46,020 nt of DNA from Acidobacteriota bacterium (GCA_003223255.1 QHYJ01000188.1:1-46020), one strand, 5' to 3'. Positions 1 to 10,054 are shown, counted from the stretch's first letter. Program-made: numbers and translations. The notes: generated by a model not told the origin, from the letters alone.

Positions 1-486
1 GAAGACCGCTGTTGTGAGCAGACGGTTGTCAATCGACGCTTCCTCCGGCCGCAACACTGCGGCTTCTAGGTCGTCGCTCAGCGCGGGCTCGAGGTCGCGC
101 GCGTCTTCGGCGCGCAGCGGCTCGGCCTTTAGCCCCAGGCCATGATGCAGCGCAATAATCGTGCTGAGCTCGGCCTTCGCGTCCTGCGAAAAGAGGGCCT
201 CCAGCGTTCCCTTGCGCCGGTAGCCCGTGCTCCGCCCGGAAAGTTCCTCCACCCGTGCCACAAACTCCGGGTACAGCGCCGCGCTCCGCTTGGCCAGCTC
301 CACGGTGGCGATCATCCCGGGATTTTCCGGCGCCGGCGAAATGATTCCCGCGCTGGCCCACGACGCTTCCTGCCCCGGCTTTTGCCGGTCGAACACCGCC
401 ACGCGCAAGCCGGCGCACGCCAGCTCCAGCGCGATCGCGCCGCCAATCACTCCACCGCCCGCAATCGCTACGTCGAATTTCTTCAT
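1..486 (-). CDS. thiO: FAD-dependent glycine/D-amino-acid oxidase, 5' part only
   Basis: The reading frame starts at ATG 486-484 and is open to the left edge, giving the first 162 residues. It begins MKKFDVAIAGGGVIGGAIA, a Rossmann GxGxxG dinucleotide-binding fold for FAD at residues 4-20, followed by an acidic strand end (VAVFDR) and an ASWASAGIISP segment. The last is typical of the DAO superfamily, especially glycine oxidase ThiO and related D-amino-acid oxidases. ThiO makes iminoglycine for thiamine thiazole synthesis, but no thi gene is visible here, so the substrate is inferred. The catalytic and C-terminal regions lie outside the window; related sarcosine or D-amino-acid oxidases remain possible. 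Confidence 0.8.
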   Translation of the reverse strand, partial: MKKFDVAIAGGGVIGGAIALELACAGLRVAVFDRQKPGQEASWASAGIISPAPENPGMIATVELAKRSAALYPEFVARVEELSGRSTGYRRKGTLEALFSQDAKAELSTIIALHHGLGLKAEPLRAEDARDLEPALSDDLEAAVLRPEEASIDNRLLTTAVF

Positions 487-532
487 GCCGCCATCTTAGC
501 GCATCCAGACATCCAACGTGCGCCCTCTGACG

Positions 533-1147
533 CTACACGGAGCGGACGAGTTCTTCGGAGAGGACTTGGGCTTTTTTGGCGAGGTTGCGGGCGCGGGCCC
601 AGTCGCCCGCTTGCGCGGCTTCGCGCGCATCTTTGAGGAAACCTTTAATCTTGGAAACCAAGTCCGTTTGCGATGCGTTCAAGCGTTTGCCGCGCGTGGC
701 CGCGAGGTTTTTCTCGGCGATGTCCAGGCTTTGATTCGTCTCCTGCCGCGCCGCGGCGAATTCTTCCTGGGAGAGTTGCGGAGCAATCGTTGGCGCTTCC
801 GGCTTTTCTTCCTCGGCGATGGGAGTGGTAGGAGCGGAGGAGGGCGCGGGAGTCACGTGCGGCCGGGGGGGCACGCTGCGCACCGGAACCAACAGTGCCG
901 CAAGCGGAGCGAGATCGAGGTTAATTTCTGGGGCGCCCAGGTCCGCCGTATCCCTCTCCGCAGTGTGTGCCTGGAGAGTCGGACGCACTTGCACGGCCGC
1001 GGCCCAAGGGATGGCCGGCCTTCTCCGGAAGAGGCAGCCGTTGAGAAAAAAGGCCGAAGAACAAAAGGTCAGAGAGACAAGCAGCGGCGCGCTTCGACGG
1101 AGAAGCGAGTGCCTGGACCGAACAACGTGCTGAGCTGGGCTAACCAT
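533..1147 (-). CDS. hypothetical lipoprotein with C-terminal helical domain
   Basis: A 204-residue protein I do not recognise. A basic N-terminus, a hydrophobic stretch (about 20-34) and a lipobox LNGC with the cysteine at residue 38 suggest export and lipidation. The middle (about 80-125) is proline- and alanine-rich and probably unstructured. The C-terminal 75 residues are charged and helical (QEEFAAARQETNQSLDIAEKNL), resembling a small helical-hairpin or TPR-like domain. It lies 14 bp downstream of the histidine kinase gene on the same strand and may be cotranscribed with it. Function unknown; the lipoprotein call rests on the lipobox alone. Confidence 0.6.
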   Translation of the reverse strand: MVSPAQHVVRSRHSLLRRSAPLLVSLTFCSSAFFLNGCLFRRRPAIPWAAAVQVRPTLQAHTAERDTADLGAPEINLDLAPLAALLVPVRSVPPRPHVTPAPSSAPTTPIAEEEKPEAPTIAPQLSQEEFAAARQETNQSLDIAEKNLAATRGKRLNASQTDLVSKIKGFLKDAREAAQAGDWARARNLAKKAQVLSEELVRSV

Positions 1148-1161
1148 GATTTTTGGCGATT

Positions 1162-3018
1162 TCAGGCCGCGAGTGGCAGTTCGATCCGGAACGTGGTTCC
1201 CCGGCCAACCTCCGACGTAAAGTTTATCGAACCGTTGTGCAGCTGCACAATTCGGAAGGTGCTGGCGAGTCCGATTCCGCTACCCCCCGGCCTGGTGGTG
1301 AAAAAGAGCTGAAAAATTTTTTGCTGGTTTTCCGGCGGGATGCCATTGCCGGTATCGCCGACGGTGATTTCCGCCATTTCGCCGCGCCGGCTGAGCACCA
1401 GGCGCAATTGTCCGCCGTTGGGCATGGCTTCGGCGGCGTTGAGGACCAAGTTGAGCACGGCCTGTTTGAGCAAAGCGCGATCGACGTAGGCTTCGGGAAC
1501 GTCGATGGGCAAAAGCTGCGCGAGCTGGATGTTGGACTTTTGCAATTGAGGTGTGGCAATTTCCAAAACCTCTTTGAGAAGGTCGGCGAGCTGAGTGGCT
1601 TCGAGGCGAACGTCCACGGGGCGCGTGAAATCGAGGAAGCGCTTCACGACTTGGTCGAGACGGTCGATTTCTTTGTCGAGCACTTGCACGGCTTGCTGCG
1701 AAGCGCCATCGCCATCGTAGGACAAGGATTCCTTGAGGTTTTCGAGCCAGAGGCGCATGGAGTTAAGGGGATTTTTTACTTCGTGCGCGACACCTGCGGT
1801 GATGCGGCCGAGCGCGGCGAGGCGTTCGCTGACTTTCAGTTGGGTATTGATGCTTTCGAGGGAATCGAGGTCGCGGAGGGTCACCAGCGCGCCGATGCGC
1901 TCGCCGGCTGCTTCCTGGATGGCTTGCACGCTGACGTTGACGCGCTTGGGACCATCGCAGCTGTCCAGATCGGCTTCCGCGGTGGTTTCACTGAGTTCGT
2001 CCCCCTCGATGTGCAGGGCGTCGTGCAACGGATGGCCTGGCGGAAAAATGTCCGTCACGCGGCGGCCCAGGAATTCGCCGGCGGGAGCGCCCAGAAACTT
2101 TTCCGCGGCGGGACTCACCATCACAGCGCGCGCGTCGCGGGTGAACAGCAGCAAGCCGTCTTCAAGTCCGGCCATGACGGAATTCATGTTCTCGCGCATG
2201 GTGCTGAAAATTTCGTGCACGCCGCGGAGTTGCTGGCCGACCTGGGAGATTTTGCGGCTGACAAGGCCGAGTTCGTCGCTGCTGGCCTCGAGAGTTTTTG
2301 CCTCCGCGGGAGGAGCATCGAATTGTCCCGCGGAGATGCGGTCGAGCTGCGCGGTAATATCGCGCAAAGGAGCCAGGGTGATGCCACTCACGATAGCCGC
2401 GAGCAAAGCGGAGACCACCAAGGCCACCGCCACAATCGTGGCCGAGGTGCGCAAGCTGGAAGAGATTTCGTTGAGCAGCAGCGCCGTTGAAATGATTACG
2501 TGAATCTGAAAGGGCTGGTCGCCGATGGTGAAAGGAAACAACTGATCATATTCCTTCGGAGAACGACGCAACACGTTTACCTGATGTAAAAAGCTGCGCT
2601 GCACTAATTGCGACAGCGGGTCGCGCCTCAGGATGTGTTTCCCCTCAGACGATTCATGGTTGGAAACCAGGATAAGGCCGTTCCCCGTGGTGACGGAGAC
2701 ATCAAAGATAATGGGACTTTGAGACGCGGCGGAAAGGTGAGCCCGTAACCCGTCACTGGATTGCAGTGCATAGCGCACATAGTCGGTCATGTCTTGGGCG
2801 GAGTTAGACTCCGGCCGCCATCCACGGTCCTTGGCCTCAGTGATCGCGCCTCGCACCTGTTGGAAGGTGTTTTGCGCCAAGTCTTGAGTTTGGGTATCTG
2901 TTTGATGGAGAACTTGCTCCAGCAATTGGCCAAGAAAAACGATAGACAACACGGCGACGACGAGCAGCACGAGGCTGGTCATCACCAAGGTGAATTTTGT
3001 GCGCAGCCGGAGCTGCAT
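1162..3018 (-). CDS. membrane sensor histidine kinase (NtrB-like)
   Basis: A 618-residue sensor kinase. Transmembrane segments at about 9-32 and 192-214 bracket an extracytoplasmic sensor region, followed by HAMP (about 215-265), a PAS domain (about 275-385), HisKA with phospho-acceptor His412 in AGVAHEVKNPLNS, and HATPase_c with N box LNLVLNAAEAMP (about 521-533), G1 DTGNGI (555-560) and G2 GGSGIGL (578-584). The gene for a sigma-54-type response regulator lies just upstream on the same strand (3286-4710), so the two form a two-component pair. By analogy with NtrBC and ZraSR it autophosphorylates on sensing an envelope signal and phosphorylates Asp69 of the regulator. The signal is unknown. 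Confidence 0.93.
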   Translation of the reverse strand: MQLRLRTKFTLVMTSLVLLVVAVLSIVFLGQLLEQVLHQTDTQTQDLAQNTFQQVRGAITEAKDRGWRPESNSAQDMTDYVRYALQSSDGLRAHLSAASQSPIIFDVSVTTGNGLILVSNHESSEGKHILRRDPLSQLVQRSFLHQVNVLRRSPKEYDQLFPFTIGDQPFQIHVIISTALLLNEISSSLRTSATIVAVALVVSALLAAIVSGITLAPLRDITAQLDRISAGQFDAPPAEAKTLEASSDELGLVSRKISQVGQQLRGVHEIFSTMRENMNSVMAGLEDGLLLFTRDARAVMVSPAAEKFLGAPAGEFLGRRVTDIFPPGHPLHDALHIEGDELSETTAEADLDSCDGPKRVNVSVQAIQEAAGERIGALVTLRDLDSLESINTQLKVSERLAALGRITAGVAHEVKNPLNSMRLWLENLKESLSYDGDGASQQAVQVLDKEIDRLDQVVKRFLDFTRPVDVRLEATQLADLLKEVLEIATPQLQKSNIQLAQLLPIDVPEAYVDRALLKQAVLNLVLNAAEAMPNGGQLRLVLSRRGEMAEITVGDTGNGIPPENQQKIFQLFFTTRPGGSGIGLASTFRIVQLHNGSINFTSEVGRGTTFRIELPLAA

Positions 3019-3251
3019 TGCTGGACGCTACTCCGTTTCGGCGCGATGGCCGCGGTGTTCGTTCCTATTTTACAGGGAACAGTCGACAGTTGACAGTTCA
3101 CATTCAAGATGGAAACAAAAACGTAACACCGAGAGCAGCGAGGCGGGAGCACAGCGTTCACCGAGGTCAAGCAGTGGGCCCGTGGTGAGAATCACCCGGG
3201 GTGAACGAGTGGCGAGAGGCGAGTGGGAAGAGGGCGGGCTCCCGACAGGGT

Positions 3252-3268
3252 CCCCGAGAAGCTCGGGG
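3252..3268 (-). repeat. perfect 7-bp inverted repeat between regulator and kinase genes
   Basis: CCCCGAG and CTCGGGG arms are separated by 3 bases, in the 267-bp gap between the response regulator stop (3286) and the kinase start (3018). On the transcribed minus strand this could fold as a GC hairpin but has no U-tract, so it is more likely an attenuating or processing hairpin, or a dispersed-repeat remnant, than a terminator. Nothing else in the gap (3019-3285) looks like a gene. Confidence 0.4.
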
Positions 3269-3285
3269 CAGGCGGGGGAGCGTGC

Positions 3286-4710
<1,425 letters not shown>

Positions 4711-4928
4711 GGGTCCCAGCCTCTCTTAGGCTTTCTCTCGGTGAAATTGCTCTTCGGGTGTTTTTGCTGGACCCTTCGAATGTAGCAAGCCCGTGAGGAG
4801 TTGCCAAGGCAGGCATTTCCCCGAGGTTGCATCCTGAATACGAAACGGCCGGAGCAACCCCGGGATACTCCGGCGGTGTTTGCCAAGGATGTAGTCAGGC
4901 TTCTGGCCTGTATTTCAAACCAAGCGAC

Positions 4929-5666
4929 TCACTCCTTAACCAGGTAAAGCGCGCGCTCGAGTTCGAGCTCGAGTTTGGCGCCTTTGGGGAGGTTCAATTC
5001 GTGGCCGCGGCCGGATTCCATGAGATAGGCGGTGATGGCGCCGAGCGCCGCGCCTTCGGCGGCTTCCTTCTTGTCCTTGTCTTTCACGCCTTTTGCCGCG
5101 CCGATGGCGGCGCCTGCCGCAGCGGCTGCAGCTGCGTTCTCCTGCGTGCTGGTGCGGCCTTGAATCAAACCCTCCTGGTTGGGCACGGGTTTTACGCTGT
5201 GATCACCAGGGACGCTCACGACTTCCGCGACGATGGGCAAGTCGCCAAACCTGGTGTGAATTTCGTCAAAAGTGAGCCAGAGCTTGGCGCGCCCGGCCAC
5301 TCCCGCGGGCTCGACGCGGCTGATATGACCCTGGATCTCGGCTCCGGAGGGCAAGTAAAAGCCGCTGCCGGCTTCGAGCGGCTCCAGGGTTTTCACTGTG
5401 AACGTGGAATTTTCCTGCGTGCCTTTCGTGCTCAATTCCTCTTGTAGACTCACTAAGAACTTGGTGCCGGGAGTGACGGCAAAAGTTTCCAGGGGCAGAC
5501 CATGCCGGTCGCCGTCGGCGCGGTGACGGGTCTGCTCCGGTGTCTGCACACCTGCTGGTTTGTCTGGCTGCTGTGCAGGTTCCTGCGCACGCGATGCGGC
5601 TGTTCCCAGGAGAACGGCAAGAATTGCAGTGGAAATAAGGAACACACGGACTTTCCGATAGCTCAT
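4929..5666 (-). CDS. exported hypothetical protein with C-terminal glycine zipper
   Basis: A 245-residue protein of unknown function. I chose ATG 5666 rather than an upstream ATG at 5765 because GGAGG sits 5-9 bases before it and a clean signal peptide (MSYRKVRVFLISTAILAVLL, cleavage near SRAQ) follows at once. The mature protein has a beta-rich domain (about 65-165; FYLPSGAEIQGHISRVEP) recalling beta-barrel parts of conjugation or TrbI-like proteins, but I cannot assign it. An Ala/Gly-rich segment (about 180-215; AAAAAAAGAAIGAAKG) looks like a glycine zipper that could insert into membrane. It lies upstream of the two-component genes on the same strand, with a 218-bp gap. Confidence 0.65.
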   Translation of the reverse strand: MSYRKVRVFLISTAILAVLLGTAASRAQEPAQQPDKPAGVQTPEQTRHRADGDRHGLPLETFAVTPGTKFLVSLQEELSTKGTQENSTFTVKTLEPLEAGSGFYLPSGAEIQGHISRVEPAGVAGRAKLWLTFDEIHTRFGDLPIVAEVVSVPGDHSVKPVPNQEGLIQGRTSTQENAAAAAAAGAAIGAAKGVKDKDKKEAAEGAALGAITAYLMESGRGHELNLPKGAKLELELERALYLVKE

Positions 5667-6048
5667 GTTTCGCCTCCGAAGCGATGCTTCGCCCGTTGCC
5701 TGATGCACCAGGTGGGCCAACCGCCTGTTCCTTGAGGGGGCTGCAAGAGAATGAAATGCAGGCACTTAGGGGAGCTTTTATTAGCGGCGGTGGGACGGTC
5801 TTGGCTGATTGTCGGGAATTCCCATCAGCAGGCCGTAAGGCGCTGCCGACAGCCGGCGGTTAGGCTTAGATTCCAAATCCAAAAGCAGGTCCCTCCGCCA
5901 GGAGGCCGCGGAAGACCGCGCGCTGAAGGTCGCGACGACAGGGGGCCCTCGATGCCGGATAAGCTCGGCTAACACACGGCTAACACGACTTACACGGCAA
6001 GGCAGTCTCGAATCCTTTCGAATCCAGGGTTAGTGGAGATGAAAGGTG
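5667..6048. other. 382-bp intergenic region with no supported gene
   Basis: This gap separates the 3' end of the uracil-DNA glycosylase gene from the 5' end of the exported-protein gene, so it must contain the latter's promoter on the minus strand. I see short AT-poor stretches and a tandem-like TAACAC/TTACAC motif near 5970-5997, but no convincing promoter, RNA gene or hairpin. Small ORFs here have no recognisable content. Confidence 0.4.
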
Positions 6049-6765
6049 CTAGTTTTCGAGGAAGCGGCGGATGTTGGCGAGGACTTTGGCATACATAGCG
6101 GGAGTGACGCGGCCGGTTTGCGTGTTTTGCTGGCTGGGATGATAGACGCCGAATAAGCGCGGAGTGCCGGGCGCGACTTCGGCTTCTGCGCCGTGGGCGA
6201 ATTTATAAAGCGCGCGCGAGGTGATGATGCCGCGCTGCTTGAGGATTTCGAGGTAAGCGTCCCAGGCGATTTTGCCGAGGGCCAGGATTGCTTTGGGCTG
6301 CAAAATTTCCAGTTCGCGTTCGAGATAGCCGCGGCAATTGGAAACTTCTCGCGGCAGGGGTTTGTTGTCGGGTGGAGCGCAGCGGCAAGTCGCGGCGATA
6401 TAGGCGTGATGGAGTTGCAGTCCGTCGTCGCGGTGCGGGGCCGTGGGTTGATTTGCAAAGCCCGCTTTGTGAAGTGCCGCGTAAAGAAAATCGCCGGAAC
6501 GGTCGCCGGTGAACATGCGCCCAGTGCGATTGGCGCCGTGCGCTGCGGGCGCCAGGCCGAGAATTAGCAGTTGTGCTTGCGCGTCACCGAACCCGGGAAC
6601 GGGTTTGCCCCAATATTCCCATTCACGATAGGCACGGCGTTTCACGCGAGCGACCTTTTCGCGATATTTCACCAGGCGCGGGCACCTGCGGCAGGCGACA
6701 ATCTCATCGTTCAAGACACGAAGTTGGGCGAGGTTTTCCGCCATGCGGCTTAATATACGCTGCAT
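6049..6765 (-). CDS. uracil-DNA glycosylase, family 5 (UdgB-like)
   Basis: A 238-residue DNA repair enzyme that removes uracil and possibly other deaminated bases. Motif I reads GLAPAAHGANRTGR (70-83): alanine replaces the usual catalytic Asp/Asn, the hallmark of family 5 (UDGb). Motif III HPSQQN lies near 206-211. Cys25, Cys28, Cys127 or Cys129, and Cys144 are candidate [4Fe-4S] ligands. I placed the start at ATG 6765 because the 40 codons upstream come from a dispersed repeat; ATG 6744 is the alternative. The gene stands alone. The family assignment is strong; substrate range is inferred from characterised UDGb proteins. Confidence 0.9.
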   Translation of the reverse strand: MQRILSRMAENLAQLRVLNDEIVACRRCPRLVKYREKVARVKRRAYREWEYWGKPVPGFGDAQAQLLILGLAPAAHGANRTGRMFTGDRSGDFLYAALHKAGFANQPTAPHRDDGLQLHHAYIAATCRCAPPDNKPLPREVSNCRGYLERELEILQPKAILALGKIAWDAYLEILKQRGIITSRALYKFAHGAEAEVAPGTPRLFGVYHPSQQNTQTGRVTPAMYAKVLANIRRFLEN

Positions 6766-6829
6766 CCCCAATATGCTGGCGAGCGTGTAGCTAGAAGAAG
6801 CGGCAGCACATTCGCTTCGCTGGAGTGCA

Positions 6830-6866
6830 AGCAAGGCTGCCCTTCGGCTACGCTCAGGGTAAACCG
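6830..6866. repeat. dispersed repeat-like sequence (CCTTCGGCTACGCTCAGG type)
   Basis: The run CCCTTCGGCTACGCTCAGGG sits in the gap between the family-5 UDG and the PEP-mutase-family gene. Read in reverse it encodes the YPERSRR peptide often seen as a spurious N-terminal extension in annotations of many bacterial genomes, a sign of an intergenic dispersed repeat. Here it creates a false extension of the glycosylase ORF up to 6885. Only this copy is clear in the window. Confidence 0.5.
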
Positions 6867-6903
6867 CACTCCAAATTGCTTCCACGCAATTCGTTGCGTG
6901 GGC

Positions 6904-7764
6904 TCAGGCATTAGCCTCATTGGCGCGGCGCGGCATCATGCGATTGAGATCGACGTAAGGCGTGGCGCCGACGAACATGGTGTCGAAAGAACGCTTCTCG
7001 AGAATCTCTTTCGCAACGCGCTGCACGGTGCCCATGGCGGCGCGCATGAGGCCGGAGCCGGCGCTGACGCGCGCCACGCCGATTCTTTCCAATTCGGCGA
7101 TGGGAGGGCACGCGGGATTCGCCAGGATGTTGAGCGGGGCTTCGGCGGCTTTCAACAGTTTGGCGATGGTATCGCGGTCGTAAACTCCCGGAGCGAAAAG
7201 GCAAGAGGCGCCCGCGTCGCGGTAAGCGCGCAGGCGCTCGACGGTGCGTTCGAACCGCGTGGCTTCCGGGCCGATGGGCATCAGATAAACGTCCGTGCGC
7301 GCGTTGAGGACAAAGGGAACGCCTAGCGATTTTGCGGTTTCGACGATGGCGCGAATTTTTTCCACTTGCAGAGAGATCGGGACCTGGGAGCTCTCGTCAT
7401 CTCCGGTTACGTCCTCCAGATTCATTCCGATGATTCCTGCGGCGATGGCGGCTTTCACCGTGTCGAGCATGTCTTTGACGGTGCTGCCGTAGCCCGCTTC
7501 GAGATCGGCGGTCACGGGGATGTTCACGGCGCGGGCGATTCGGCCGCACACCTCAAGCATTTCGTCGCGGGAAATGCGCTGGCCATCCGGGTAGCCGAGG
7601 GAAAAGGCCACCGCGGCGCTGCTGGTGGCGATGGCGGGATGGCCGCATTCTTCGAGGATGCGGGCGCTGGCCACGTCCCAAGCGTTGGGAAGCAAGAGCG
7701 TGCGCGGGCCATGATGCAGCTTTCGGAATTGTTCGGCTTTTTGGGCTTGGTTTCGGATGTCCAA
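6904..7764 (-). CDS. isocitrate lyase/PEP mutase family enzyme
   Basis: A 286-residue TIM-barrel enzyme of the PEP mutase/2-methylisocitrate lyase superfamily. Visible signatures are LLPNAWDVASAR (24-35), metal-binding Asp87 and Glu89 in TADLEAGYG, Glu117 in NLEDV, and LNARTD near 153-158. The KKCGH loop of true isocitrate lyases is absent, so it is not AceA; short family members of this type are usually annotated as carboxyvinyl-carboxyphosphonate phosphorylmutase or oxaloacetate-decarboxylase-like. The start is TTG 7764, supported by GAGGAGG seven bases upstream. The exact C-C or P-C bond reaction cannot be told from sequence. Confidence 0.85.
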   Translation of the reverse strand: MDIRNQAQKAEQFRKLHHGPRTLLLPNAWDVASARILEECGHPAIATSSAAVAFSLGYPDGQRISRDEMLEVCGRIARAVNIPVTADLEAGYGSTVKDMLDTVKAAIAAGIIGMNLEDVTGDDESSQVPISLQVEKIRAIVETAKSLGVPFVLNARTDVYLMPIGPEATRFERTVERLRAYRDAGASCLFAPGVYDRDTIAKLLKAAEAPLNILANPACPPIAELERIGVARVSAGSGLMRAAMGTVQRVAKEILEKRSFDTMFVGATPYVDLNRMMPRRANEANA

Positions 7765-7896
7765 TGGAAAACCTCCTCAAGAAGGCCGCAACTCGTTCGG
7801 GGACGTGAGTCTAAGCAATGTTTCGGGCGGGCGAAACAGCCAAATTGGAGAGCGGTTTCAGAAGGCTCGAAAGAACAAGCTGCCAGCCGGTTGAGA

Positions 7897-7919
7897 ACCT
7901 GCGCTTCGCCGAGGATGAC
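7897..7919 (-). repeat. divergent dispersed repeat (GTCATCCT...GCGAAGCG type)
   Basis: On the minus strand the sequence reads GTCATCCTCGGCGAAGCGC, resembling the widespread intergenic element GTCATCCTGAGCGAAGCG. It lies in the 208-bp gap between the DUF488 and PEP-mutase-family genes, which holds nothing else I can support. It shares the GCGAAGCG core with the repeats at 22971 and 25383. Confidence 0.4.
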
Positions 7920-7972
7920 ACTCACGGAACTGTTTGCCGAGTATCACTGGTCCGATCAGTTCGGAATGCGCG

Positions 7973-8320
7973 TCAATCCTTCTTTAGGGCTTGCGCGATG
8001 ATGACGGCCTGGTTGTGCTCCGGGTCACGGGCGCCAAACAGGAGTGTCAGGGTGCCGTGCTCCTTCTCCAGCTTTTTCAATTCCGTAAGATGCTGCTTTT
8101 TGTCTTTCAGTTCTGCTTGATACTTCTTTTCAAAGGTGGGCCACTTCATCGCGTCATGGTGAAAAGACTTGCGCAGAGCATCGCTGGGAGCGACGTCCTT
8201 CATCCACAGGTCAATTTTGGCCGCTTCTTTCTTCATGCCCCGCGGCCATAAGCGGTCGACCAAAACGCGAAAGCCATCATCTTTTTTGGGTTCGTCATAA
8301 ACGCGTTTGATGCGCACCAT
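7973..8320 (-). CDS. DUF488 family protein (YeaO-like)
   Basis: A 115-residue protein with the family hallmark VLVDRLWPRGMKKEAAKIDLW (about 19-39), FHHDAMKWPTFEKKY and a C-terminal LTLLFGARDPEHNQAVII. The length is normal for the family. DUF488 proteins are small cytosolic proteins of unknown biochemical role. The gene begins 9 bp downstream of the inositol-monophosphatase-family gene on the same strand, so the two are probably cotranscribed. The family assignment is confident; no function can be given. Confidence 0.9.
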   Translation of the reverse strand: MVRIKRVYDEPKKDDGFRVLVDRLWPRGMKKEAAKIDLWMKDVAPSDALRKSFHHDAMKWPTFEKKYQAELKDKKQHLTELKKLEKEHGTLTLLFGARDPEHNQAVIIAQALKKD

Positions 8321-8329
8321 TTTGTTACC

Positions 8330-9130
8330 TCACTGCAAAAGCTGGAGAACCTGGTCATGAATTCTGCCGTTCGTGCTGATGAGCTGCCCGGTGTAAATGG
8401 TCCTTTCGCCGCGCGCGTTGGTCGAGCGGCCGCCTGCTTCTTCGACGATGATGCCCAGGGGCGCAAGGTCCCAGGGTTTCGAGGTCCAATCGAGTGCTGC
8501 TTCGATCGCGCCTTCGGCGACGAGCATGTGTTGCCAGAATCCCCCGAACGAGCGGCTGGATCGTGACGCGTCCAGAAGCCTGCGGATTCTCGCCTGGTCC
8601 GAGGCGTTTTTGCTCGGGCCGGTGCCGGTGGTGAACACCATGGCGTTGCTGAGCTTGTCGACGTTCGAGACGTGCAGCCTTTTTCCGTCGCGGTAGGCGC
8701 CTTCGCCGCGATAGGCCCACCAGCGGGAATGCAAGGCTGGAGCGCTGACCATCGCCGCCACGATTTCGTGGCCTTGCTCGATAGCCATTAGTGTTCCAAA
8801 GACGAGAATGCCACGCGAAAACTCTTCCGTGCCATCAATGGGATCGATAATCATGCGGGCGCGGTCATCCTTGCTCGCAGACTTCGCGTTGGCTCCGCCC
8901 ATTTCTTCGCCCAGCACGTCCAGAGGCAACCCGCTTTTTGCGACTTTGCTCCGCGCCATTTCTTCGACGGCGCGGTCCGCCGGTGTGACGGCGGTGCCGT
9001 CCGGTTTCTTCTCCACGTGCAGCTCGTTCGAGCGGAAATAGCGCATGGCAATCCCGTCCGCTTCCTCGGCGATTTCCTTCAGCAGTATGCTATAGGTCTC
9101 GACATATCCTGCTCCTGCTATCCTGCTCAT
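8330..9130 (-). CDS. inositol-monophosphatase family phosphatase (HisN/CysQ-like)
   Basis: A 266-residue Mg-dependent phosphatase. It has the metal-binding GEEMG (about 74-78), DPIDGTEEF (96-104, Asp96 and Asp99 as metal ligands) and a C-terminal KPWDLAPLGIIVEEAGG that supplies the last ligand. Substrates in this family include inositol phosphates, histidinol phosphate and 3'-phosphoadenosine phosphates; sequence alone does not choose. I chose ATG 9130 (preceded by GAGGAG) over ATG 9226, because the extra 32 residues look non-conserved and family members are about 260 residues long. It is divergent from trpC with a 106-bp shared promoter region, and followed by DUF488. Confidence 0.88.
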   Translation of the reverse strand: MSRIAGAGYVETYSILLKEIAEEADGIAMRYFRSNELHVEKKPDGTAVTPADRAVEEMARSKVAKSGLPLDVLGEEMGGANAKSASKDDRARMIIDPIDGTEEFSRGILVFGTLMAIEQGHEIVAAMVSAPALHSRWWAYRGEGAYRDGKRLHVSNVDKLSNAMVFTTGTGPSKNASDQARIRRLLDASRSSRSFGGFWQHMLVAEGAIEAALDWTSKPWDLAPLGIIVEEAGGRSTNARGERTIYTGQLISTNGRIHDQVLQLLQ

Positions 9131-9193
9131 GAACTCCTCTTGCAGCTCCGCCAAACTCAGAAAGATGCCAGCCTGAAGGCGGGCGCTACGGAT

Positions 9194-9222
9194 TTGACTC
9201 TCTTCCTCTGCCTCTCTAGCAT
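9194..9222 (+). promoter_or_regulatory. candidate sigma-70 promoter of the trp cluster
   Basis: TTGACT at 9194-9199 and TAGCAT at 9217-9222 are separated by exactly 17 bases. The predicted transcription start is near 9229, only about 8 bases before the trpC ATG at 9237. No Shine-Dalgarno sequence is visible there, so the mRNA may be nearly leaderless. This is a by-eye match, not a scored prediction. Confidence 0.45.
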
Positions 9223-9236
9223 ACAAAAGTACCCCG

Positions 9237-10049
9237 ATGTGTGCTCAAGCCAACAGCGGAACTATCCTTGGCCGCATTCTGGAATCGCGGCGCGCCGAGG
9301 TCGAACACCGCAAGAAAGTCCTGCCGGAAACGGCGCTGAAGTACGGGGTTCAAGCGGCGGCTCCGCTGCGCGATTTCATGGGCGCTCTGTCGCGTCCCGG
9401 AATCAATATTATGGCGGAGCTCAAGCCCGCGTCGCCGAGCCGGGGCATGCTGCGCGAGCCGTTTGATCCCGTTGCGCTCGCCGAGTCGCTCGAGGCCGGC
9501 GGGGCCGCAGCGCTCTCGGTTCTGACGGAGCCGGAATTCTTTCGCGGCTCGCTCAAGAACCTTCGCGACGCGCGGAAAAGCGTGAAGCTTCCGGTTTTGC
9601 GCAAGGATTTTATTTTCGATCCGTGGCAAGTTTGGGAAGCGCGCGCGAATGACGCGGACAGTTTTTTACTGATTGTGGCGACGCTATCGGATGGGCAGTT
9701 GAAGGAGTTGCTGACACTCGGCAGGGAGCTGGGCATGGAGCCTTTGGTGGAAGTGCATACGCGAGAAGAGCTAGAGCGGGCGCTGGCCGCCGAGGCACGC
9801 ATTATTGGCGTGAACAACCGCAACCTTAAGACGCTGGAGGTGCGCACGGAAACCTCGTACGAGCTCGTTGACCACATTCCTGAAAACTGTATCGCCGTTA
9901 GTGAATCAGGCATCGGCACCAACGGCGAATTGGCCGGGCTTCGCGCGGCTGGATTTGATGCTTTCCTCATCGGCACGCGCCTCATGCTCTCTTCCGATCC
10001 CGCGGCCGTTTTGTCGGAACTTGTGGGCACTGCGGCTCAGGGGAAATAG
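9237..10049 (+). CDS. trpC: indole-3-glycerol phosphate synthase
   Basis: A 270-residue TIM barrel that closes the indole ring: it converts carboxyphenylamino-deoxyribulose phosphate to indole-3-glycerol phosphate in tryptophan synthesis. Family signatures are all present: IMAELKPASPSRG (about 58-70), the catalytic-lysine segment LPVLRKDFIFDPWQV (about 118-132), LVEVHTREEL, IGVNNRNLKTLEV and AVSESGI. It is the first gene of the plus-strand cluster trpC-trpF-trpB-x-trpA. The length is normal and the catalytic residues are intact. Confidence 0.97.
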   Translation: MCAQANSGTILGRILESRRAEVEHRKKVLPETALKYGVQAAAPLRDFMGALSRPGINIMAELKPASPSRGMLREPFDPVALAESLEAGGAAALSVLTEPEFFRGSLKNLRDARKSVKLPVLRKDFIFDPWQVWEARANDADSFLLIVATLSDGQLKELLTLGRELGMEPLVEVHTREELERALAAEARIIGVNNRNLKTLEVRTETSYELVDHIPENCIAVSESGIGTNGELAGLRAAGFDAFLIGTRLMLSSDPAAVLSELVGTAAQGK

Positions 10050-10054
10050 GCGCC

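Noticed and set aside
1153-2490. A 445-codon open frame on the plus strand across the histidine kinase
   Set aside because: It is antisense to a kinase with every expected motif; long antisense frames are common in GC-rich genes, and its translation has no recognisable domain.
4711-4928. Sigma-54 promoter for the two-component genes
   Set aside because: TTGGC and TTGCT occur on the minus strand but their spacing is too long for a -24/-12 site.
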